Below are positions 9,828-22,563 of a DNA stretch of 64,000 nt, in pieces. Below the pieces are notes generated by a model that was not told where the DNA came from, did not search any database, and worked only from the letters and a program-made list of their open reading frames with translations. How positions within the stretch are numbered: position 1 is the first letter of the stretch; every line of letters begins with the position of its first letter. A program made the position numbers and the translations under genes. This DNA comes from Alectoria sarmentosa (lineage: Eukaryota > Ascomycota > Lecanoromycetes > Lecanorales > Parmeliaceae): NCBI GenBank assembly GCA_009733775.1, contig WOGZ01000125.1, forward strand, positions 1-64,000, in the 5' to 3' direction.

Positions 9828-11804
9828 ATGGAGATGAACTATGATGAAAATGTACTCTATTCTTGCCCGTTACGTATCTACAGTACTTTAGTTGCTCACC
9901 TGCTCATGCCATCATAGATGCTGCACCAGCTCGAGGAGGAACTTCATATCCAAATTGTACCTGGTACGGAAATTATGACAGATGTGGGCAGCCATCATTT
10001 TGTCAAGTCCTCTGATCGAGTGCTGGTGCCTCAGCCGAGTGATGATCCTCATGATCCATTGGTGAGATTACCACTGGTCGAACAGGATTGAAAAGACCTG
10101 TCAGAGGAAGTAATTGGGCTGACAAAATATAGAATTGGAATACGTTTTGGAAATTCTCTACCTTGACTTGTGCATCATGTGCAACCTTTGTTCAGGGCAT
10201 GGGTCCGCTTTCTCTTGCACCTATGATCCCCTATTTGATCAAGGCGTTTGATTCCAACTTGAATGATGTGATTCAATTCACCGGCGTTGCTATTCTCGTG
10301 CTGGGATTTAGCAATTTCATCTGGTACGATTTACAATCTCAGTATCTCTTTCGCAACTCAGGTTTTGATCGATGATAGGGTCCCGCTGAGCACATCCTTC
10401 GGCCGGCGACCCGTCTATCTTGCGTCCCTCTTGATCTGCTTTGGCAGTGCCATCTGGAGAGCCAAAGCTCAGACGTATGGTAGCTTTATGGGGGCATGTG
10501 TGCTCAATGGCATTGCAGCTGGTCCGGCTGAGACTATTCAGCCTAACGTCATTGCTGATGTGATGTTTCTGCATGAACGAGGAACGTATCAGACTCTTTA
10601 CTTTGCATTCTACTTCGGCTCTCTTATGGTTTGCCTCTCCACCATTGTCCGCAAATGTCACGCTTATGACTTTCCAGGTTGGACCTATCATCGCTGGTCC
10701 GATGGCAGAATACTCAGGATGGCGCAACTTCTGGTGGCTCAATGTCGGTCTAATTGGCGCTACGTTCATCCTGTGCCTTTTCGGCTTCCCGGAAACAAAG
10801 TATCATCGCATGCATCCCGACGAAATCAACAATGTGGCTTCGGGAAAGACAACCGGTTCTCCGGTAGAGAAGACTACGATCAGGACGCTGGAAGCTTCTG
10901 ACGTAGAAAAGGTGGCCTCTCCCGAGCTTGCGGATCTTTCTCATGCGGCCACCGCCCAGCGAGACCCATGGCTCGGAAAGGGCAGGCCAAGCAAGCAGCA
11001 GTTCAGGCTCTTCCAATCGAATTCGCATCCGTTCAAGAGCGTTCTGCTTGACGTTTGGATCCCATGGAAGCTTTTCGCCTTTCCAATCGTGGAGTTTGCC
11101 TCTTTCGTCGTATCATGGAGCGCGTCATCTTTCCTGACGCTGAATCTTACGCAATCTCAAGCGTTCGCGGCACCGCCTTACAATTTCAAGCCACTCACTA
11201 TCGGCTTTTTCAATTTTGCCATCCTTGTTGGGGGCATACTTGGTCTGGTCACAGCGGGACCTTTGAGTGACTGGATCAGTATGAAACTTACCAAGAGAAA
11301 TAACGGCATCAGAGAACCGGAGATGAGGTTACCGACGATGATCCCTTACGTCGCTATCATGATAATCGGCAACTTCGTAGTTGCCTTCGGCTGGCAGCAG
11401 GGCTGGGATTGGAAGGTCAGTATCTGATGTCTGATTTCTATTAAAGCGAAGCACAATGACAGAGCTATAAGCTAACCTCATAACCCTAGCCGATCGTAGT
11501 CGTTGGCTGGGCGTGTGCAGGCATCCAAGTTGCAGCTCTCCCTGCCATCGCCTCCACTTACGCAATCGACTCATACAAGCCTGTTGCCGGCTCAGTGTTC
11601 GTGAGCATTACAGTTAACAAGAACGTTTGGGGTTACGGATTTTCGAAATTCATCAATACTTGGATTGTCGAGGATGGATATGTGCCGCCAATCATGACGA
11701 ACATGTGCTTGATCACGCTATGGTGCCTCTGTGGTGTCATTTTTTGGGTTTGGGGAAAGCAGTTCAGAACCTGGACGAGGAACAGCAAGGTGCACCATAT
11801 GTAA
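9828..11804 (+). CDS. Major facilitator superfamily transporter (DHA1/Hol1-like)
   Basis: This is an integral membrane transporter, probably proton-coupled and of the drug:H+ antiporter-1 type. Six exons assemble in frame: 9828-9851, 9918-10061, 10133-10323, 10379-10628, 10678-11415 and 11490-11804, for 553 residues. The N-terminal cytosolic part ends in DDPHDPLNW, a common fungal pattern. The loop after TM2 carries VPLSTSFGRRPVYL (the MFS motif-A region), and TM5 begins VGPIIAGPMAEYSGWRNFWW. A long charged central loop precedes TM7, and the last helices include KNVWGYGFSKFINTWI. Length and about 12 hydrophobic segments fit the family. The substrate is unknown. The 24-nt first exon is inferred; translation could instead begin at 9918. 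Confidence 0.87.
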
Positions 11805-12261
11805 ATAGCAACGGCATGGAGTTATTTAGGCCGGTGAGCTGGATGTATGCATATCCATGGGATTTGATGGTACACAAGTGGGTGTGGGTGATACGTGAGC
11901 AGACGCTATTTACATGTGTGTCCTGTCAGCCATTGCAATTGAGGTGATATTCTCATTCATATAATGATGTTGATGTCCTTCACTGATCCCTTTTTTTTCG
12001 GCGCGAAGGACGCGCGAGAAAGTGAGTTCCGTAGGGCTGAATAACACGCTAGGTCCAAAAGCAGCTAGTGAACCGTCGATCGCCTTCATGTAAACAGTGC
12101 TTGCGGCATTCAACCAACAACAAAACCTTCCAGTGAAGGCCAACGCCCACCAATCTTCCACTTCCACTCTACTATACCACTTGGTGGTCTCATCATGAGG
12201 GAAATGTTCTATTAAAGCCACTGATATTCTTCTACGCGTACCTCAATTCAAAGCGACCAAT
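11805..12261. promoter_or_regulatory. Intergenic region upstream of top2
   Basis: This 457-bp gap separates the transporter stop from the TOP2 start. It should hold the transporter terminator and the topoisomerase promoter. No defined element was recognised. Confidence 0.35.
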
Positions 12262-15200
12262 ATGGATTCTCTCATGTCGGACTCGGTGTTTGATGACGGG
12301 GATGTTTCCGATGACTTCGCACCCGCAGCGGCAAGGGCCCAAGACCTCACATCTTTTTGCCGCCAACATATAGAGCTGACTTCTTTCTGGGTATAGGAAA
12401 CTAAAGCGAAGCCTAAAGCAGCCCGCAAACCCAAGGCCGATCCAAAATCCAAAGCTGCCCTGAAAAAAGTTGGAGCCCTCAAGACCGCGCCAAAGAAGAT
12501 GTCACAGACCACGTTGAAGCCAACGAAGAAGCGCCCAAAGCCGGACACTGAAGATGAGGATTCAGAAGGCGACCCCTCATTACACGACGACTCACTCCTC
12601 TCCAACACCCCACCAAGCGCGAAGAGACCAAAAAAGGCACCTGGGCCAAAGAAAATAGGCGCGAAACCACTCCGTGAGGTTGAGAATGAGGCTATAGCCG
12701 AAGCCATAGACGCTTCTATGATGATGGATGGCGTGGACGAGCCAAAGGCAAAGAAGGGCTCTAAGTCAACAGAGACGTACCAGAAGGTAAGCAGCCTTGG
12801 GCTGGGTTGTCTGTGGGACTGAGCGGCTTACAGTGTTGCAGCTCACGCAACTCGAGCACATAATCAAGCGCCCAGACACTTACATTGGGTCTGTAGAAGC
12901 CCAGGAGAAGCAGATGTGGGTGTACAATAGTGAACAAGAGTCAATGGAAATGAGATCAGTCACCTTTGTGCCCGGAATCTACAAGATCTTTGACGAGATT
13001 CTCGTCAATGCGGCAGACAACAAGCAGCGAGACAAGAACATGGACACCATCAAGGTCACGATCCATCGAGAGAAGGGCGAGATCAGCGTATTGAACAATG
13101 GACGTGGTATTCCAATCGAGATTCACGAGAAGGAGCAGATCTACATTCCAGAGATGATCTTTGGTCATCTTCTTACTTCTTCCAATTACGACGATGATCA
13201 GGATAAGGTCACAGGCGGCCGGAATGGCTACGGTGCTAAGCTTTGCAATGTTTTCAGCACTCAGTTCACTCTGGAGACTGCGGATTCCAAGACGAAGAAG
13301 AAGTACGCCCAGACGTGGACCGCCAATATGAGCAAGATGGGTAAAGCCTCGATTACGTCGAACAAAGGCGATGACTACACCAAGATCACCTTCACCCCAG
13401 ATTTCCGAAAGTTCAAGATGCATGGTATAGACAATGACTTGGAAGCCTTGATGAAGCGCAGAGTCTATGACTTGGCGGGCACCAGCAAAGGTGTCAAGGT
13501 CTGGCTGAATGGTGAGAGGATCAAGATCAACAGCTTCAAGAAATACATGGAGATGTACACCAAGGCTATCAAAAAGGAGAGAGGCGACGAAGCAGTCAAC
13601 GACACCTCTGAGATCATCACAGAAAACCCTGATGTGAGATGGGAAATTGGGTTTGCGGTGTCAGACGGGACGTTTCAGCAGGTGTCTTTCGTAAACTCGA
13701 TTGCCACAACTTCCGGTGGTACCCACGTCAACTATGTTGCTGATCAAGTCTGCACGAAGCTGCTTGAAATCGTCAAGAAGAAGAAAAACAACAAAGCCGC
13801 ATCTCTCAAAATCAGCCAAATCCGAAACCACATCTTTCTTTTCGTCAATTGCTTAATCGTCAATCCAGCATTCACCTCGCAGACCAAGGAACAGTTGACC
13901 ACCAAGCATAGCCAATTCGGCAGTAAATGCAACGTGAGCGATGAATTTCTCAAGAAGATCGCGAGAACGGAAGTTGTTGCCAATATCTTGCATTTCGCAG
14001 AGCAAAAGGCAGACCAGATTCTCAAAAAGAGTGACGGTAGCCGCCGAAGTCGTATGGATAATCCCAAGCTCACAGATGCCAACAAAGCGGGCACTAAAGA
14101 AGGCTACAAATGCACGCTCATCTTGACAGAAGGAGATTCGGCTAAAGGTTTGGCGATAGCAGGTCGATCTGTTGTTTCTGCAGACTTGTTCGGCGTATAT
14201 CCGCTTCGTGGAAAACTGCTCAACGTACGAGATGCTCCAGTCGACCAGATCGCGAAAAACGCGGAGATCCAGAACATCAAAAATTTCATCGGGCTCAAGC
14301 ACAAGACAACGTACACCGACTGCAAGAGCTTGCGTTACGGACATCTGATGATCATGACTGACCAAGATCACGACGGGAGCCATATCAAGGGTTTACTCAT
14401 CAATTTCCTCCAAGTCCAATTTCCGAGTCTGCTCAAGATCCCCGAATTCCTTGTCGAGTTCATTACACCCATTGTAAAAGCTTACAAAGGCGATCCGAAG
14501 AAGCCCAAGCAGGCCGTGACTTTCTTCACCATGCCAGAGTATGAGGCATGGAAAGAAGACCACAAGGCTGAACTGCACAAATGGGAACACAAGTACTATA
14601 AAGGATTGGGTACAAGCACCACCGAGGAAGCTCAAGTGTACTTCCGAGATCTGGACAGGCACTTGAAAGAATTTCATACCATGAAGGAAAGCGAGGTCGA
14701 GCTCATTGAACTTGCATTCTCGAAAAAGAAGGCAGACGAGCGAAAGGAATGGCTCCGCCAGTTCAAGCCTGGAACCTATCTTGACCATTCGGAAAAGGGT
14801 GTCTCGTACACCGACTTCGTCAACAAGGAACTAATCCTGTTCAGCATGGCAGACAACATGCGGTCTATCCCCTCTGTTGTTGATGGCTTGAAGCCCGGAC
14901 AGCGCAAGGTCCTCTACACTTGTTTCAAGCGCAACTTGAAAAAAGACATGAAGGTAGTTGAGCTTGCGGGGTCCATCTCTGGCCTCACTGCCTACCAACA
15001 TGGTGAAGCTTCTCTCCAAGGCACCATTGTTGGCCTTGCGCAAACCTTCGTGGGATCGAACAATCTCAACTGCCTCGAGCCTAGCGGCAATTTTGGCAGT
15101 CGCCTCCAAGGAGGCAGTGATTGTGCCAGCGCCCGTTACATCTATACACGTCTCTCGCCTTTTGCCAGAAAGGTCTTCCATGCCTCTGATGAGCCGCTTC

Positions 15201-17587
15201 TAACCTACAACACAGACGACGAGCGTACGATTGAGCCTGAAGTCTACGTCCCCGTAGTCCCGATAGTCTTAATCAACGGTGCAGACGGTATCGGCACTGG
15301 ATGGAGCTCTTCAATCCCGAATTATAATCCCGAGGACATCGTCGAGAATCTCAAGCTCATGATGGCCGGCGAACCTCCGAAAGAAATGACCCCCTGGTTT
15401 CGGGACTTCAAAGGTACCGTCACTCGTATGGCTCCTGACCGATACAAGTTTAGTGGAATCATCAGGCAGACAAGCGATAATGAGATCGAGATCACCGAGC
15501 TGCCGGTGCGCATGTGGACTCAGGACTTCAAAGACAGGATTGTCGACATCATCAAGGCAGAGAAGACACCCTCCTGGATCAAAGATTACGATGACTACAA
15601 CACGCACAAGGATGTTCATTTTGTCATCAAGATGGAGGACAAGCATATGCAGCTTGCGCTCGAGGAAGGCTTGGAAGAGAAATTCAAGCTGACAAAGTCG
15701 ATTGCCACGTCCAATCTGGTTGCTTTTGATGCTGAGGGTAGAATCACGAAATACGCGACTGTCGAGGACATTTTGAAAGAATTCTATGGTATCCGCATCA
15801 AGTTCTATGAGAAGCGAAAAGTAAGCTTCAATTGTTTGCGCTCTTTCGACGCTGACTCCAACATTTGGTAGGCCTATATGCTGTCGGAAATGCACCGTGA
15901 GCTTGAGAGGTTTACCAACCAAGCACGATTCGTCCAGATGATCATCGACGGCAAACTAATTGTATCAAAGAAGAAGAAGCTGGCGTTGGTGCAAGAGCTC
16001 AAGGAGAAAGGTTTCAAGGCGTTCCCCAAAAAAGCCGAAGCCATCAAGGAGGGAGAGCTTGCGCCTATTGCAGACAATGACGAAGAGGAGGAGGAAGATG
16101 CCCAGACTGGCGCGGCTGCGTATGACTACCTTCTCGGCGTAAGTCTAAGGCCTCGACTGGAAATTATGGCATATGATCCTAATATTTGACAGATGCCTAT
16201 CTGGTCGTTGACCAAGGAGCGTGTGGAAAAATTGCTGAAGCAGGTAGGTGACAAAGAGATCGAGATCGATACCCTCATTAAGCTCACCAAAGAGGATCTT
16301 TGGACGAGAGATCTCGATGATTTCCTCGCCGAGTGGAGATTCGAGATTGATGATGAGGCTAAGCGCCAAAAGAAAGTCGCCAGGATGGATCGTCGAGGCT
16401 CCAAGAAATTGAACATCGCTGGGGGTGTAGCCGGTCGAAAACGCAAGAATGATTCAGACGACGACGATTTTGATGTTGCTCCAGTCAAAGCTAAGAAGAC
16501 TGCTATGCCGAAAAAGGAGGTTGGAGGCTTGCTTTCTTACATGATGCCGGAGACCAAGACCAAGACGTCGCCAAAAGCAAAAGCTAAGGCCCCGACAGCT
16601 ACGCAAAAGGCTGCGAAGATTGCCTTGGATTTGATATCAGCACCAGCTAAGGAAGAAGACAAGGACGACGTGTGGATGAATCTGGACAAGTCAGGCTCGG
16701 ATGTGCCAAATGTCACCAAGCCCAAAGCAGCTCCACCAAAGGCGGCTCCTCCAGTAAAGAAAGCCGAACCAGCGCCCTATAAGGTCGACTCTGATGACGA
16801 TGAGGAAGAGGCTGACGAGGAGATCATACGTCCCACTGCTGGCCGTAGGCCCCGTGGCGCAGCTGCGAAGCCAGTCTCATACAATCTAGATGGTTCTGAT
16901 TCTGACGGCGACGGTATGCTATTCGATGTTGGCAAGATGGTCAAAGGTATCGACACAGCCTCCGCACCAGCAGACAACTCTCGACTCCTATTTTCAACTT
17001 CAATGTCTCGACCTGGTAGCAGCTCAGGTCTGCCCAAGAAGTCTGCCGCCTCAAAGCCGGCTATAGACCCAGATAGTGACGATACCAATTACTCCAAGCT
17101 CGCCCCACCAACAACGAAGAAAGGACCAGTCGCAACAGCGCGGAAGACCATCCTATCTGACGATGACGAGGACTCCTTGGACGACATCATAGCTGCCCCC
17201 CCTAAAGCGTCCAAACCAGCTTCAAAGGCCGCTGCCAAAGCCGGTCCTAAGGTCAAAGCCCCGGCGAAGAAGCCAACCAAAGCGGCTGCTCCCCCAAAGA
17301 AGGTGCCCTTGAGCCCTGCAGCAAAGGCCTATGCGGCGAAGAAAGCCAAGGCAGAGAAGGCGGCGCTGAAGGCTAATAGCCCATCAGAAGACGAGTTGGA
17401 AGGGCTGGCAAATGAGATCATGGATGATGATGACGATGATGATGAGGAAGACGCGGGCCCAGCAATTCGACGACCAGCGAGACGTGCAGCCTCCGCGGCG
17501 CCGACGAAGAAGTGGGTTATTTCCGATGATGAAGACGAGCTTGAGGAGAGCACCATGCAGTTTGATGACGGCGATAGCGAGGATTGA
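12262..17587 (+). CDS. top2: DNA topoisomerase II
   Basis: This is the type IIA topoisomerase that passes one DNA duplex through another using ATP, needed for chromosome segregation. Five exons assemble: 12262-12330, 12397-12786, 12842-15820, 15872-16138 and 16193-17587, giving 1699 residues. Landmarks in order: LTQLEHIIKRPDTYIGSV at the ATPase start, NGRGIPI, GGRNGYGAKLCNVFS, the Toprim motifs LTEGDSAKGLAIAG and MTDQDHDGSHIKGLLINF, and the active-site tyrosine region GGSDCASARYIYTR. The C-terminal 450 residues are Lys/Ala/Asp-rich and disordered, as in other TOP2 proteins. Intron 1 lacks any GT donor that keeps the frame; a GC donor at 12331 with an AG acceptor at 12395-12396 fits. The remaining introns are GT-AG. 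Identity is certain; the first exon is inferred. Confidence 0.97.
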
Positions 17588-18852
17588 GCTCGATGCTTTG
17601 CCCTTGTTGCGCTTTGAGACCTCGGGTGCTGTCCATTTTTGCGGTCGATGGGGCAGGATTAGGTTGATCTTGTGATCAGCTGTCATTATTTATTAGGTGC
17701 TGGACCTGGGGGTCAGCGCGCATAAATTGAGCGTAATTGTGCGGAAGAATTCCCTTTGGATTCATGCCCAGGACAGCTTTACTTGTATTTCTAGTGGATC
17801 CTTGCCTGCGATTGATAGTTTCTGTATCGTTCTGTACCGTGAGTCCCGAACGTGCCATCTGATGTTTTCATCGCTCTTGCTATGCGTCATCTCGTAGCAG
17901 ACTATCCAGAGGCCTCGTGTAGTTTGGCAGAAGATGTGAGTCATACTCCTGCATATAGACGCGGAGCTCTAGACAGACGGAGCCAAGGCTCCCTTTCCCG
18001 TCCCAGTGGATAGGAATCCAATCCGACGCTCTGCTACACCCCACCCCTCATTACTTTACTCGTACCCTGCGTCCAACAGCCCTATCGCCCTGCGAATTTC
18101 GATAGATTCTTCAACGATGCCCGACATCTCCCACCATGCGAGAAGTCCAATAATCTACCCTCATCTTCCGAAGAAGAAAAACAAATCTACAATCTCAATT
18201 TCTCAAACCGTCCTCCCGCATGGCGCACCCAGCCGCCAAATTTTCCGATACGATAATCTTTCGATTTCGCCCCCGGGTCAAGAGGAGGGGGAAGGGCGGC
18301 CGTGTTGCATGTACCAAAGTATCTTCCCAGGCTGCCTCCCCCATTCTCGGCTGCTTGATCCGAAACGCATTCTCTGGTGTGGAGGTGCGTCCGTAACCAA
18401 GGTTTTCCAGCACACCCTCGGGGAGTCCCCCTGTCTCGGGGCATTTGCCAGGGTCCGTGCATCTGCGGAGAACGCATTGATGATCCCCTTCGGTTCCCGC
18501 TTGCCCTTTGATTATCGACCGCAGGCAGCGTTGTTGTTGTTTTTTCGAGTACCCGGGAGGATTTTTTTCGAGGGCTGGTTGCATGATGGAGAGGCATCGT
18601 TCCTCTCAGATGCCCCCCTCGAAAGATGTGAGGCAAGACACAGATGCATGTGCATTAGATGGAACGATGCTCATGCGTTGTCGATCCGTAGGGTTTAGGA
18701 GTATCTTGGCCGTTTGATGATGTGGCGAAGCTGTATGTACGGAACAAACATGGACGGCCCTTCATTGGCGTGATCCTTCCGATTGTTCTTGCCGCCCGTG
18801 GGTTGTTTCGGACGTCGATTGGATGGGCGTGGCCGAAGGTGCATAGTATACG

Positions 18853-18874
18853 AGGTACGTACCGGTACGTACCT
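18853..18874. repeat. 22-bp perfect palindrome
   Basis: The sequence around GGTACGTACCGGTACGTACC reads identically on both strands over 22 bp with no spacer. It is itself built from two copies of a 10-bp palindrome, GGTACGTACC. It sits in the gene-poor interval, 2.2 kb upstream of the APSES gene. It could be a protein-binding site or a replication-slippage product. Confidence 0.85.
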
Positions 18875-19003
18875 AGGTAAACTAACTCGTTTGCAATTTT
18901 TGGTTGGGGAGCGTGACCATCAGAGCTGCAGGGTCTAGCGCTGGGAGCTCCCGGGTTTGGGAGGATCAGAGGCTGAGAACAAGTGGGGCCCGTGCCTGGC
19001 AGT

Positions 19004-19022
19004 GAGAGAGAGAGAGAGAGAG
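19004..19022. repeat. GA dinucleotide microsatellite
   Basis: About nine GA units lie in tandem in the gene-poor interval. It is a simple sequence repeat, likely to be length-polymorphic between strains. Confidence 0.9.
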
Positions 19023-21109
19023 GCTTACGAGAAGTCTTGACTGGTAAGAGGCTAGGAGTGTAGACAGGAGGAGCATTCCTTCTTAGCTGCCGAGATTCAA
19101 TCAGGTGCCTCTTGGCCTTTTCTTACTTAGTAGTATAGGGTAGGCTGAGCATACTTCATCCGAAGGCAACGCTTCACTTCGTGGAGAGGCATTGGCTATT
19201 TGAAGAGCGAATCGAGAGCAGGCCAAGTCATTTCCGTTGGCAACAACTTCGACTCGTGCTTTGAAAGTCAAGATGACGCTGTGACAATCAGAACGTCGTT
19301 CCTGAGAGGCTCAGTCGACATGCGCAAAGGTCCTCTGCTCTTTGCCACTGGTGAGTTTGCAACAATCAAGCGTCCTGAGAGGACAGGCTCCCATGCATGT
19401 TTGAACAAATGACGATTGATTGTGATTGAAACGGTTCGCTCGGAAAGTTCGACAATGGATCAATGACGTTCTGGAAGCATTTGGAAGATGCAATGCTGTG
19501 AGGGTCCGTTCAATATGCGCGCTGGCATTGGGTTATTTCCTCTTTGAAGCCGAAGGCCGGTGGAGTGGGAAAAGGAATGGGCCTGTGGCGAGAGCGTCGC
19601 TAATGGCCCAGGAATCTGGATATTGAAGAGGGGTGACGGGTAGGCACAGCTGTTGAAAAGGGCTAAAATCAATATACGGTGAAGGTAGTGAAAGGCGTGT
19701 GAATTCAACAGCGGCTTCAATCTGGAACTGGAGGCTTCGAGTGGCAGCCAATCTGTTGGAGAGTGTGTGTACTTTGCTCACTTTAGGGCAGAAGGAGGAT
19801 TTCTGATTTCTCGTTTCTGATTTCTGCAGTAGTCAGACCTTTTTTCGCTCTTCTCTTCATCATTTATTAGGCATATGTGCATCAAAGTCCCATTAGCACA
19901 ATCAGCAAATTCAGGCCAAAGATCACGTTCTCTTTTGTCCCACATGTCTCGGAAGCAGTACCCTTCCGTCACCCCTGTTGATCTGCTCCATCTGCCCCGT
20001 CTGCGCCTGCCCATTACCTACAGCCCTTCACCTTACCACGCCGAGGGTTACCATACATACCGTAAATTTCATTTCCACCCCAGACCTAGCTATCTGCTTT
20101 TCGCAGACCTGCCATAAGGTCACGCTTTATTTCTTCAAGCCTGGCCACTATCAAAATTGCTCTACGAACCACCACCCAAAGCTGGATGCCATCTCCCCAA
20201 TCGAGCGTTATTGCTAAGTACCAAGACATGTCTGAGCTCGCGGGCCCGGATAGGCACTGAGAAACACACGCCAACGTACCTTGACGGTGAGCTCTCCTTT
20301 GGACCTTTATTCTAGCGCCATCTGTTGAATTAGATTGCCCGAAAGTTGAAGGAGAAGCCGCCCGATCGTGCCCATGCTCGTTTGATGAAAAGGTTCGATT
20401 GAAGAACGAGCTCGAGCGTGACCTGGAGGATCACTTTACGTACGTTTGACGGTTCTCATTTCGTCCATAAAGTGTCCCAGGTCTCCACCAATTCAGAAAC
20501 AAGCGAGCGTCTCTGCGATAGAATCAGGCATTTGCGCTTCACCGCCAATTTCTTGCGGTCGTCTGGCTCCCTCGATAGAGCCCAGATCTAGCGCTAAGCC
20601 AGACACACTGCAGGTTCAAGACAAACGGACGCAAATTCGCCTGGAGCCTTGCCTTTATTGATCTAATCCTGCATTCCGAAGCAAGGATTAATGGTAGTGC
20701 GCCAGAGTCGGCGTCAACATCAACAAAGAGCCGCGGTCGGCGGTGTGCATCTCGATACTTCCTGTGCTCTCAAGCATCCCGTTTCAGAAGAGGTATTCAG
20801 CGCTAGCTTATCCACTCAACGGAGCCGTGCGTCTGCCTTTGACTTATTTTGTGCGGTGGCCCTTATTGTTGAGCTTGACGACTGAGCCCAGGCCCAGGTG
20901 TTTTCGCAGAAGACATATTAGAAGGCCGAGCCCAACGTCGAATTCAATTTTGATCGATCATTCAGGGATCCAGCCTTCCTGTTCCAAAAGGACCTTCGTA
21001 TCCTTTGGGCCCCCAGACCGCTCACCGAGTTCAGTCCCAACGGTGACCAAGACATTCCCTAGACACCCACCATCTTACATGATCGAGCCATCATCTTCTA
21101 CACGCAATC

Positions 21110-22563
21110 ATGGTTCCTGTTGCATCACTCCTCAACCCAGCGCCGCCTTCATTCGAAAGCTTTCCGGAATATCCTACGCCCCCCTTCAAGAAGTACTCAA
21201 AGCAATCCCCGCCACCTTTAGCACCACCGAAGAAGCAAAAAATGTCGAAGGCAGCAGCGACGTTCGTGAAAGGCAAGCCAAAGGGCAAAGTCAACTACCC
21301 TCCCTATGAGATCCAGGATGAAGCCACGGCAGCAGAGCACGACAAGTTCGAGGTCCAGCCAATTGGCCGCATTGGAGAGTACCCCAAGCGCATTCCATAC
21401 AACAGCGAGAAGAAGACCTTCCAACAGAAGACTGGAATGGATGGACTTGAAGGTAAGTGCCATCTTTAGATATCGGTGTTGCAGAGAAACTCATTCATAG
21501 ATACTAGTGTACCAGTACACTTTCAGAATGCCGGACGATGCTCGAGATAAGGATGCACATACTGTGATGTGGGATTACAATGTGGGTTTAGTGAGGGTCA
21601 CATCGTTCTTCAAGAGCCTAAAGCACTCGAAGGTATGCAACTCTCCTCTGGGCCCTTGTTCGTCACCACAGCTTACACCTTGCACCTAGACAATGCCAGC
21701 GAAAGTGATGAATGCAAATCCAGGGCTCCGTGACATATCCCACAGCATTACTGGTGGCTCTATCTCTGCTCAAGGTATGTGTTGCCTCATTTTCTGGCAG
21801 AGAATGTCTCAATTAAGTCTGTGTAGGATACTGGGTGCCATTCGAGGCGGCTAAAGCAGTGTCTGCGAGGTTCTGCTTTGATATCAGATACGTGCTGGTG
21901 CCTGTTTTTGGACCGGACTTCGTCTCGATGTGCGAAAAATGTGGCGATCCATCCAACCTACGCTTAAAAATCCACGCCAGTATCATTCAGCGGTGTACCG
22001 AGGCTGCGACAGCCAACCAGGCGCAATCTAGGGAATCTTCTGTGGCTGTAAGTCCTCGTACACAGGCCGCTTACACCAACTTACCCGTATGGCCTCCAAA
22101 GTCGCTGCGGCCCAAATCTGACAAGGCAATGGACGCGGAGAGTGGATACGGTACAGACTCAGATCGTAGTGAGAAGTACCCAGGCTCCCCCGACTCGCCT
22201 AGAAGCATCGAATGGACTCCAGTGAACTCACCGAGGTTGGCCTGCCTAAAGACATACCGATTCTTGCAAGAGCCGCCAAAGAATGTCACTTCGACCCCTC
22301 GTGGTCTTGACTCTCCAGCAATCCCACATGTCAAGCGGATGACCAGCACAAAGCGAGGGAGATCTGAGATTGAAGAGGCCTCCGACGCGGAGATCTCCCC
22401 TGGCCACTCGTTGATAGACGCTCCTGCATCACCAAAACGAAGGAAGATCCCTGCAGTCATGACACCCGAGATTGGAGCAGCGTATGCGCTGATGGAATTG
22501 AACATGGCGGACGCGACATTCGGGGAGAGAAAGCCATTAAAACGCCGTCGAGCTTCGGCGTAG
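21110..22563 (+). CDS. APSES/KilA-N domain DNA-binding protein (Xbp1-like)
   Basis: This is a nuclear protein with an APSES-type (KilA-N related) domain, the DNA-binding fold of Mbp1, StuA and Xbp1. Four exons assemble: 21110-21452, 21508-21632, 21690-21774 and 21827-22563, giving 429 residues. The conserved core runs over residues about 70-230 and includes IPYNSEKKTFQQKTG, YQYTF, HTVMWDYNVGLVRVTSFFK, GLRDISHSITGGSISAQGYW and PFEAAKAVSARFC. The N-terminus is Pro-rich; the C-terminus is Ser-rich with basic stretches (for example PKRRK and KPLKRRRAS) that could be nuclear localisation signals. No ankyrin repeats are present, which excludes Mbp1/Swi6 types. I prefer the Xbp1-like/Bqt4-like class from the remembered pattern. 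Confidence 0.88.

Larger units (their letters stand above)
17588..21109. other. Long gene-poor interval
   Basis: About 3.5 kb lies between the TOP2 stop and the APSES gene start, both on the plus strand. The longest open frame (18006-18698, 230 codons) has no recognisable motif and overlaps equally long minus-strand frames in a GC-richer patch, so I do not call it a gene. The interval holds a GA microsatellite and a perfect palindrome, listed separately. Its right part (20300-21109) is probably promoter and long leader of the APSES gene. No tRNA, rRNA or transposase trace was seen. Confidence 0.5.

Noticed and set aside
18006..18698. 230-codon open frame on the plus strand
   Set aside because: No domain, long opposing frames at the same place, and no leader or splice logic; treated as chance in GC-richer DNA.
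20743..21309. 188-codon open frame overlapping the APSES gene start
   Set aside because: It runs in another frame into the well-supported APSES coding start and shows no motif.
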